Under the pieces are notes generated by a model. The model was given only the letters and a program-made list of their open reading frames with translations, was not told the DNA's origin and searched no databases. From contig CAYULJ010000061.1 in NCBI GenBank assembly GCA_964445715.1, forward strand, positions 1 to 9,717: a DNA stretch of 9,717 nucleotides. The letters run 5' to 3'. The translations under genes were made by a program, and so were the position numbers. This DNA comes from CAYPYS01 sp964445715. Its GTDB lineage: Bacteria > Omnitrophota > Gorgyraeia > Gorgyraeales > Gorgyraeaceae. Positions 1 through 4,734 of this stretch are shown piece after piece. Within the stretch, counting starts at the first letter, position 1. Every line of letters starts with the position of its first letter.

Positions 1-12
1 TCGATTTATCGA

Positions 13-59
13 GCTCAGTATATTGGCCCAATAAATTGGGCAACTACAATATATAGCAC
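13..59. promoter_or_regulatory. putative tandem NrdR-box pair at left edge
   Basis: Two sites resemble the NrdR box (consensus ACACWATATATWGTGT). The site at 44-59 has a perfect ten-base core CAATATATAG at 47-56. The site at 13-28 has the core CAGTATATTG at 16-25, with one mismatch. The outer flanks match poorly (about 11/16 and 10/16 overall). They are 31 bp apart, the three-helical-turn spacing known for NrdR pairs, and nearly the same as the pair before nrdJ. Between them lies a short inverted repeat, GCCCAAT-AA-ATTGGGC (26-41). On the minus strand a weak promoter can be read with TTGCCC (38-43) and TATACT (17-22), 15 bp apart. The boxes may therefore control a leftward gene outside the window. 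This is an inference from pattern and spacing only. Confidence 0.4.
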
Positions 60-105
60 TATCTGGTAACATAGTAGGACTTTTTCAGTGCTCTCTAAAA
101 GGGTA

Positions 106-134
106 TTGACAAAGTTTTGCTTGGGTGGTATAAA
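106..134 (+). promoter_or_regulatory. sigma70-type promoter of the small membrane protein
   Basis: A consensus -35 box TTGACA (106-111) and a -10 box TATAAA (129-134) are separated by 17 bp. Transcription would start near 141, leaving a leader of about 30 nt before the ATG at 172. The spacing and box quality make this one of the best promoters in the window. Confidence 0.75.
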
Positions 135-171
135 AATAAATACATAAGATTTTGAGAGGAGGGATAGATAA

Positions 172-366
172 ATGGGTAAATATATAACTGTTCTTGGTGG
201 TCTTATAAGTATACTTATAGGTATATGGGGTATTAAAACATGGTGGTGGAGCTTTGCAGAGCTTTTAAAAGGATCTATACCTCCAATACTTGTGCTTGGT
301 GGGCTAGCCGCATTTTTTGCAGGCATAAGCGAGATCAAGGATTCTGCGCAGGCTAAGAAAAAGTAA
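172..366 (+). CDS. small two-helix membrane protein, unknown function
   Basis: This 64-residue protein has two hydrophobic segments (about residues 4-23 and 37-56). They are joined by a Trp-rich turn (KTWWWS) and a GSIPP motif, and the protein ends in a charged tail, DSAQAKKK. It is probably an inner-membrane protein with a helical-hairpin topology. The start is secure: AGGAGGG (157-163) lies 8 nt before the ATG, behind a strong promoter. I have a general memory of similar small 'IPP..LGGL..GI' proteins of unknown function in environmental genomes, but I cannot assign a role. The htpX gene follows 85 nt downstream on the same strand. A shared transcript would suggest a link to membrane protein quality control, but a large hairpin lies between the two genes. 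Confidence 0.8.
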   Translation: MGKYITVLGGLISILIGIWGIKTWWWSFAELLKGSIPPILVLGGLAAFFAGISEIKDSAQAKKK

Positions 367-381
367 TGCTTTGAGCATTAC

Positions 382-442
382 TAGGGGGCAGCTTCCGTTT
401 TTTACTATATTTATTATAAGAAAAAACGGAAGCTGTCCCCTA
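382..442. repeat. REP/MITE-like 22-bp inverted repeat before htpX
   Basis: The arms 382-403 and 421-442 are complementary over 22 bp with a single G-T (G-U in RNA) pair, around a 17-nt AT-rich loop (404-420). The arm reads GGGGGCAGCTTCCGTTTTTT on the left and its near-complement on the right. No U-tract follows the 3' arm, so it is not a classical terminator. Such GGGGACAG-type palindromes are common as dispersed elements linked to REP-associated tyrosine transposases. That origin is inferred; no other copy is in this window. A smaller inverted repeat, TAATGCT-TTG-AGCATTA (364-380), starts at the preceding gene's stop codon and abuts the element. Confidence 0.7.
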
Positions 443-451
443 AACGTTTTT

Positions 452-1300
452 ATGAATTACATAAAGACAGGATTTTTATTGATGCTCCTGACCATGCTTT
501 TTGTGTGGATCGGAGGATATTTTGGCGGACAGGCAGGCGCGACATACGCATTTATGTTCGCACTTATAATGAATGTCAGCGCGTATTGGTTTAGTGACAA
601 GATCGTGCTTACGATGTATGGCGCGAAAGAGGCTCAGGAGAACGAGGTCCCTGAACTTTATAATATAGTGAAGGAATTGACTCTTTCTGCAAAACTTCCA
701 ATGCCAAAGATATGCATCGCCCCTCAAAATTCTCCAAACGCATTTGCGACAGGCCGCAGCCCGAAGCACGCGGCAGTCTGCGTCACACAGGGCATATTAA
801 ATCTTTTGAGTCGCGAAGAATTAAAAGGAGTGATAGCGCATGAGCTCGCGCATATAAAAAACAGAGACACCTTGATAATGACAGTGGCTGCGACTATTGC
901 AGGAGCTATTACAATGCTTGCCACTTGGGCGAGGTGGGCTGCGATATTTGGAGGATTTGGGGGAAGAGGTGGTCGCTCGAGAGACAGCAACGTGCTAGGA
1001 TATTTATTCATGCTCATCGTTGCACCTATAGCAGCGATGCTCATACAACTCGCGATATCTAGATCCAGAGAATACAGTGCTGACAAAAGAGGTGCGTATA
1101 TAGCAAGTGACCCCGCAGGTCTGTCCGCCGCGCTTTTGAAGTTAGAAAAAGGCGCAAAAAATTATCGCATGCAGGCAAGTCACGCAACAGCACATCTTTT
1201 CATTGTAAATCCCTTACGAAGTGGAGGACTGGCAGCGCTTTTTAGTACGCACCCGCCAGTCAAAGACCGTGTCGAAAGACTGAGAAAATTAAACATATAA
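452..1300 (+). CDS. htpX: protease HtpX, M48 family membrane zinc metalloprotease
   Basis: HtpX degrades damaged or misassembled inner-membrane proteins, with the catalytic face in the cytoplasm. This copy has 282 residues, the usual family length. The zinc site is HELAH (H130, E131, H134). The third ligand is E207 in SREYSAD, and a conserved STHPP stretch lies near 265-269. Hydrophobic segments at about 5-25, 30-48, 141-165 and 183-203 fit the family's membrane helices. I chose the ATG at 452 because MNYIKTGFLL matches the usual HtpX N-terminus. The longer reading from TTG at 371 would only translate the hairpin repeat. No clear ribosome binding site precedes 452, which is odd; the inserted repeat may have displaced it. 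No promoter of its own is evident, so it may depend on read-through from 106-134. Confidence 0.93.
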   Translation: MNYIKTGFLLMLLTMLFVWIGGYFGGQAGATYAFMFALIMNVSAYWFSDKIVLTMYGAKEAQENEVPELYNIVKELTLSAKLPMPKICIAPQNSPNAFATGRSPKHAAVCVTQGILNLLSREELKGVIAHELAHIKNRDTLIMTVAATIAGAITMLATWARWAAIFGGFGGRGGRSRDSNVLGYLFMLIVAPIAAMLIQLAISRSREYSADKRGAYIASDPAGLSAALLKLEKGAKNYRMQASHATAHLFIVNPLRSGGLAALFSTHPPVKDRVERLRKLNI

Positions 1301-1301
1301 T

Positions 1302-1342
1302 CTTAAGTTTACACTTTAACATTGTTAAAGTGTAAACTTAAG
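1302..1342. repeat. perfect 19-bp palindrome after htpX (repeat copy 1)
   Basis: Arms 1302-1320 and 1324-1342 are perfect complements around the 3-nt loop ATT. The arm contains TTTACACTTTAAC. It begins two bases after the htpX stop and lacks a T-tract. It belongs to a family also seen at 4397-4409 (half) and 4580-4618 (full). It may serve as a 3'-end stabilising hairpin for htpX mRNA, but its spread suggests a dispersed palindromic element. Confidence 0.8.
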
Positions 1343-1374
1343 GTCTCGACGATATAATTGATTTTCGACCATGA

Positions 1375-1422
1375 CCACAATATATAGTTGTACATATCTC
1401 GAAAAACAGCAATATATTGTAT
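1375..1422. promoter_or_regulatory. tandem NrdR boxes upstream of nrdJ
   Basis: Two sites match the NrdR consensus ACACWATATATWGTGT: 1375-1390 (13/16, core CAATATATAG) and 1407-1422 (12/16, core CAATATATTG). They are spaced exactly 32 bp apart, so they sit on the same DNA face, as in known NrdR operators. The second box ends 7 bp before the -35 element of the nrdJ promoter. NrdR is the nucleotide-sensing repressor of ribonucleotide reductase genes, so sequence, spacing and target gene agree. The nrdR gene itself is not in the window. Confidence 0.8.
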
Positions 1423-1429
1423 TTTTGTC

Positions 1430-1457
1430 TTGACTTGAAGTTTTTAGATGATATACT
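1430..1457 (+). promoter_or_regulatory. promoter of the nrdJ-dcd operon
   Basis: A -35 box TTGACT (1430-1435) and a -10 box TATACT (1452-1457) are separated by 16 bp. Transcription would start near 1464, giving a leader of about 39 nt. That is too short for a cobalamin riboswitch, so control probably acts through the adjacent NrdR boxes. Confidence 0.75.
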
Positions 1458-1502
1458 TATTTTTATCTCATAATTTTATTAATGTTTTAGTGGGAGGTGA
1501 AG

Positions 1503-3803
1503 ATGCAGGTAGATGTATCGAGCAGGAAAAAATTGAATATCTCTGAGAATTGCCTGAAGGTCCTTGAGAGAAGATATCTAAAAAAAGATAAAAATGGGAA
1601 GATCATAGAAACACCTGAAGAGATGTTTGTGCGTGTCAGCCGGCACATGGCACAAGCTGATAAATCATACGGCGCAATAGCCGAAGAGATCAAGAAGACA
1701 GAAGAAAAATTTTACGATTCATTGAGCAATTTTGAATTCATGCCAAACAGCCCTACTCTTATGAATGCCGGAAAGGACCTTGGACAATTATCTGCCTGTT
1801 TTGTGCTTCCTATAGATGATTCTATGGAATCCATTTTCGAGGCAGTAAAGAATACTGCTTTAATACATCGCTCTGGAGGAGGAACGGGTTTTAGCTTTTC
1901 GCGGTTAAGACCAAAGAATAGCGTTGTTCGTTCCACAGGCGGTATTTCAAGTGGCCCAGTTTCTTTCATGAAGGTATTTAACGCGGCGACCCAAGCTGTG
2001 AAGCAAGGCGGAATGAGGCGAGGCGCAAACATGGGTATATTGCGCGTTGATCATCCTGATATCCTCGAATTTATCAAGTGCAAAGAGAATGATAAAGAGA
2101 TAACCAATTTTAATATTTCCATCGCTGCCACAGAAGACTTCATGAAAAAGGTTATAGAGGATGAGGAGTATGATCTGATAGATCCTCATACGAAAAAAGT
2201 AACTGGTCGGCTCAATGCCAAAGAGGTCTTTGATCTGATAGCTGAGATGGCGTGGAAGAACGGTGAGCCGGGCATTATTTTTATCAACAGGATAAATAAG
2301 GACAATCCAACTCCTGAGTTAGGAGAAATCGAAAGTACTAATCCCTGCGGCGAACAACCGCTTTTGCCTTTTGAAAGCTGCAACCTGGGTTCGATAAATC
2401 TCTCCAAAGTAGTTAGTGCGAACGGAAAAAAAGAAATAGATTGGGAAAAATTAAAAAGATCAGTGCATCTCGGTGTACATTTTCTTGATAACGTAATAGA
2501 TATGAATAAATTCCCCCTAGAACAGATAGGGGAGATGACAAAAAAGAACAGAAAGATAGGACTTGGCATAATGGGTTGGGCAGATATGTTGATCCAGCTG
2601 GAGATTCCTTATAATAGTGATGAAGCAGTCGAGCTCGCCGAGAAGGTCATGGGTTTTATAGACGGGGAGGCGAGGAAAAAATCAGCAGAATTAGCCAAAG
2701 CCCGAAAGCCGTTCCCTTCTTACAAAGAGAGTATTTTTTCTAAAAATGGTAGTGGCGAAGAAATTAGAAACGCCACTCTTACGACAATAGCGCCCACGGG
2801 TACGATTTCTATCATATCCAATGCCTCGAGCGGCATCGAACCATTGTTCGCGATTTCGTATTACAGAAACGTAATGGATAACGACAAACTCATCGAAGCG
2901 AATCCGTTGTTTGAGGAGATCGCGAAGAGAGAAGGATTTTATTCGAGAAAACTGATGGAGACGATCGCAGATAAGGGTTCTGTGAAAGACATAGAGGAAG
3001 TGCCGGAAAAATATAAAAGGATCTTTGTCACCTCGCACGATATCGCGCCACTCTGGCACATAAGGATGCAGGCGGCATTTCAAAGATATACCCACAATGC
3101 TGTATCAAAGACAGTAAATTTTCACAATGACGCTGCAAAAGATGACGTGAGAGAAGTGTACATGCTTGCTTATAAATTGGGTTGTAAGGGCGTAACGATT
3201 TACAGAGATAAGAGCAGGGAAGAACAGGTCTTGAATATCAGTTCTGGCTCAAAGAAATCTTCTGGCGCAACAGAACCAAACCTCGAGCTTAAGGATAAAA
3301 ATCCAGTTGCCCCGCGTCCCAGGCCTGCAGTGACCACCGGTACCACGACAAAGGTCACCACTGGTTGCGGCAATCTTTATATTACAATAAACGTAGACGA
3401 TAAAAGCATGCCGTTTGAGGTGTTCATACAGATGGGAAAGGCTGGAGGCTGCGCTGCGAGCCAGCTTGAAGCGACAGGAAGACTTGTATCTTTGGCTCTT
3501 CGTTCAGGCGTGGAGAATAAAAAGATCATCGATCAGTTGAGAGGCATACGGTGTCCGTCTCCGTCGTGGGAAAAAGGCGGAAGGATTTTCTCTTGCGCTG
3601 ATGCGATTGCAAGGGTTTTGGAATTAAGACTGGGCAATGGCAAGATGCACCATAAAGAAGAGGAATTAGAGAAACATTCTCCGCATACAATGCTAGAAGA
3701 TAAACTCGGCAATGTCATTGGTGTGTGCCCAGACTGCGGCGCTTCCTTGAGGCATGAAGAAGGATGTGTGGTCTGTCGTTCCTGCGGATATTCCAAGTGT
3801 TAA
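1503..3803 (+). CDS. nrdJ: class II adenosylcobalamin-dependent ribonucleotide reductase
   Basis: It reduces ribonucleotides to 2'-deoxyribonucleotides using a B12-generated thiyl radical. It needs no second radical-generating subunit and works with or without oxygen. The protein has 766 residues. The redox Cys pair is C99 (LSACFV) and C293 (ESCNLGS). The active-site loop NPCGE carries N280, radical C282 and E284. APTGTIS near 430-437 and CKGVTIYRD near 561-569 are family signatures. A flexible linker (about 575-620) leads to a TSCPD domain (about 621-710). The Cys-rich tail has CPDC (C742, C745), CVVC (C755, C758), C761 and terminal C766, the usual zinc/redox shuttle. The N-terminus enters the catalytic domain directly, without an obvious ATP-cone. 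ATG 1503 follows GGAGG (1493-1497) by 5 nt. The in-frame GTG at 1497 overlaps that Shine-Dalgarno, so it is unlikely. Regulation is probably by NrdR; dcd follows after one base. Confidence 0.96.
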   Translation: MQVDVSSRKKLNISENCLKVLERRYLKKDKNGKIIETPEEMFVRVSRHMAQADKSYGAIAEEIKKTEEKFYDSLSNFEFMPNSPTLMNAGKDLGQLSACFVLPIDDSMESIFEAVKNTALIHRSGGGTGFSFSRLRPKNSVVRSTGGISSGPVSFMKVFNAATQAVKQGGMRRGANMGILRVDHPDILEFIKCKENDKEITNFNISIAATEDFMKKVIEDEEYDLIDPHTKKVTGRLNAKEVFDLIAEMAWKNGEPGIIFINRINKDNPTPELGEIESTNPCGEQPLLPFESCNLGSINLSKVVSANGKKEIDWEKLKRSVHLGVHFLDNVIDMNKFPLEQIGEMTKKNRKIGLGIMGWADMLIQLEIPYNSDEAVELAEKVMGFIDGEARKKSAELAKARKPFPSYKESIFSKNGSGEEIRNATLTTIAPTGTISIISNASSGIEPLFAISYYRNVMDNDKLIEANPLFEEIAKREGFYSRKLMETIADKGSVKDIEEVPEKYKRIFVTSHDIAPLWHIRMQAAFQRYTHNAVSKTVNFHNDAAKDDVREVYMLAYKLGCKGVTIYRDKSREEQVLNISSGSKKSSGATEPNLELKDKNPVAPRPRPAVTTGTTTKVTTGCGNLYITINVDDKSMPFEVFIQMGKAGGCAASQLEATGRLVSLALRSGVENKKIIDQLRGIRCPSPSWEKGGRIFSCADAIARVLELRLGNGKMHHKEEELEKHSPHTMLEDKLGNVIGVCPDCGASLRHEEGCVVCRSCGYSKC

Positions 3804-3804
3804 T

Positions 3805-4359
3805 ATGTCAATAAAACCTGATTCCTGGATCAAAAGAATGGCTTTAGAGCACGATATGATAAGGCCATTCGAACCCACCCAAATCAAAGACGGTAATATT
3901 TCCTATGGCCTTTCTAGTTTTGGATACGATATAAGGATCGCGGATGAGTTCAAGATTTTTCAGGGCTCTGGCAACAAGAATGTGCTTGACCCTAAAAATA
4001 TAGATTCCAGCCTGTTTGAAGATTATAAAGGTAACGTTTGCATAATCCCTCCAAATTCCTTTGTCTTGGCTCGCTCTCTCGAATATTTTAAGATACCCAG
4101 AAATGTCCTTGCTCTTTGCACAGGAAAGAGTACTTATGCAAGGATAGGAGTTGTGGTAAATGTTACACCGCTGGAGCCTTCATGGGAAGGTTTTATTACG
4201 ATGGATATATCCAACACATCTCCTTGTCCTGTAAGACTTTACGCCAATGAGGGCGTTGGCCAGGTAGTTTTCTTTGAATCCCAAGAGGCCTGTGAAATAA
4301 GCTATTCTGATCGCAAAGGCCGATACCAATCCCAAACCAAAATCACCCTACCTACCTAA
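3805..4359 (+). CDS. dcd: dCTP deaminase, with Asp at the catalytic Glu position
   Basis: Dcd converts dCTP to dUTP plus ammonia in the cytosol, feeding dTMP synthesis. Its 184 residues are typical for the family, and the N-terminus MSIKPDSWIKRMA is characteristic. Also typical are SYGLSSFGYDIR (33-44), GKSTYARIGV (107-116, with R113 matching E. coli R115), TPLEPSWEG (121-129) and YANEGVGQVVFF (147-158). The oddity is ITMDISN: D134 aligns with E. coli E138, the general acid/base, where relatives normally read LEISN or LEFSN. The ATG lies one base after the nrdJ stop and has no strong ribosome binding site, so translation is probably coupled to nrdJ. In-frame upstream codons fall inside the nrdJ tail and are not the start. 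No T-tract terminator is visible after the stop. Function could be true deaminase, altered activity or a related dUTPase-like role. Confidence 0.92.
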   Translation: MSIKPDSWIKRMALEHDMIRPFEPTQIKDGNISYGLSSFGYDIRIADEFKIFQGSGNKNVLDPKNIDSSLFEDYKGNVCIIPPNSFVLARSLEYFKIPRNVLALCTGKSTYARIGVVVNVTPLEPSWEGFITMDISNTSPCPVRLYANEGVGQVVFFESQEACEISYSDRKGRYQSQTKITLPT

Positions 4360-4396
4360 CTTCGCACATCACTTCGTGGCACAAGTTTTCAACAAC

Positions 4397-4409
4397 GTTA
4401 AAGTGTAAA
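4397..4409. repeat. half copy of the palindromic repeat (copy 3)
   Basis: The 13-mer GTTAAAGTGTAAA is identical to the right arm of the palindrome at 1324-1336. The expected left arm is degraded (TTTTCAAC upstream). It sits eight bases before the -35 box of the small-RNA promoter, so that promoter may have arisen beside a decayed element. Confidence 0.6.
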
Positions 4410-4416
4410 GTTAGGC

Positions 4417-4445
4417 TTGACATGTAACCTATTATAATGTATACT
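4417..4445 (+). promoter_or_regulatory. strong sigma70-type promoter of a small RNA
   Basis: A perfect -35 box TTGACA (4417-4422) and a -10 box TATACT (4440-4445) have the ideal 17-bp spacer. Transcription would start near 4452. A TATAAT also occurs at 4433-4438, but only 10 bp from the -35. No gene start with a ribosome binding site follows within the transcript, which points to a noncoding product or a leader. Confidence 0.8.
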
Positions 4446-4451
4446 AATTAC

Positions 4452-4570
4452 AGAGATTATAAAAGATTTATAAGACTTTTTAAGTGTTCAGAATCGCATA
4501 CAATTAGAGAAATTTGGCCATGGGTCTCTAAGGATATGTATAGCCAGGTAGAGCGAGGCCTGGCTTTTTT
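4452..4570 (+). ncRNA. unidentified structured small RNA (about 119 nt)
   Basis: The transcript is bounded by a near-consensus promoter and a textbook terminator. Three hairpins can be drawn. Hairpin 1 is 4457-4473 (TTATAAA-AGA-TTTATAA, 7 bp). Hairpin 2 pairs 4504-4510 with 4525-4531 (TTAGAGA/TCTCTAA), extended below by ATACA (4498-4502) with TGTAT (4537-4541). Hairpin 3 is the terminator. I see no SRP RNA core (GGTCAGG...GGAAGGAAGCAGCC) and no 6S-like large bulge or tmRNA feature, so the family is unknown. It could be a trans-acting small RNA. It could also be an attenuated leader of the giant gene that begins 165 nt after the terminator. A 48-codon open frame crosses it but lacks a ribosome binding site and runs through the terminator. 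Confidence 0.6.
4542..4570 (+). terminator. intrinsic terminator of the small RNA
   Basis: AGCCAGG (4542-4548) pairs perfectly with CCTGGCT (4559-4565) around a 10-nt loop, followed by an uninterrupted run of six Ts (4565-4570). It is the only convincing rho-independent terminator in the window. Confidence 0.85.
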
Positions 4571-4579
4571 ATTGCCACC

Positions 4580-4618
4580 TTAAGTTCACGCTTTAACAAT
4601 GTTGAAGCGTGAACTTAA
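4580..4618. repeat. 18-bp palindrome (repeat copy 2)
   Basis: Arms 4580-4597 and 4601-4618 pair over 18 bp with one G-T pair, around the loop AAT. Compared with copy 1 (1302-1342), TTTACAC has become TTCACGC in the left arm and GTGTAAA has become GCGTGAA in the right arm. Two base pairs have thus changed on both sides while pairing is kept. No T-tract follows. Confidence 0.8.
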
Positions 4619-4628
4619 CAAAGAGTAT

Positions 4629-4715
4629 TCTCGGGCATTGCCTCTTATTGAATTAGGGGCCTCTCTCCCATGGCGGAGGACATGACCTTGTTATTCTAAA
4701 GAGACATGCCCGGGA
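4629..4715 (+). promoter_or_regulatory. structured 5' leader of the giant gene, possible cis-regulatory RNA
   Basis: TCTCGGGCAT (4629-4638) pairs with ATGCCCGGGA (4706-4715) in a 10-bp closing helix with one G-U. It encloses a hairpin 4640-4645/4655-4660 (GCCTCT with AGGGGC, one G-U) and another at 4664-4668/4675-4679. The result is a multibranch-like fold ending 6 nt before the AAAGG ribosome binding site (4722-4726). It does not match any riboswitch consensus I can recall (TPP, SAM, cobalamin, glycine, c-di-GMP). A weak promoter (TTGAAG 4602-4607, TATTCT 4626-4631) is the nearest candidate, but it would start inside the leader. Read-through from 4417-4445 is an alternative. The fold is drawn by eye only. 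Confidence 0.4.
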
Positions 4716-4734
4716 TGTTTCAAAGGTGCAGAGT

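Noticed and set aside
382..442. Rho-independent terminator between the small gene and htpX
   Set aside because: The stem is strong, but the T-run lies in the 5' arm and no T-tract follows the 3' arm on the + strand.
371..451. N-terminal extension of htpX from a TTG
   Set aside because: The 27 extra residues only translate the hairpin repeat, and the family's N-terminus matches the ATG at 452.
1497..1502. GTG start for nrdJ
   Set aside because: The GTG overlaps the GGAGG ribosome binding site that serves the ATG at 1503.
3754..3804. Earlier start for dcd inside nrdJ
   Set aside because: The 17 extra residues are out-of-frame readings of the nrdJ Cys-rich tail. MSIKPDSW at 3805 matches the family N-terminus.
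4433..4438. TATAAT as the -10 box of the small-RNA promoter
   Set aside because: It is only 10 bp from the -35 box, whereas TATACT at 4440-4445 has the ideal 17-bp spacing.
4437..4583. 48-codon open frame MYTNYRDYKR... across the small RNA
   Set aside because: It has no ribosome binding site, its ATG overlaps the -10 region of the promoter, and it reads straight through the intrinsic terminator into the palindrome.
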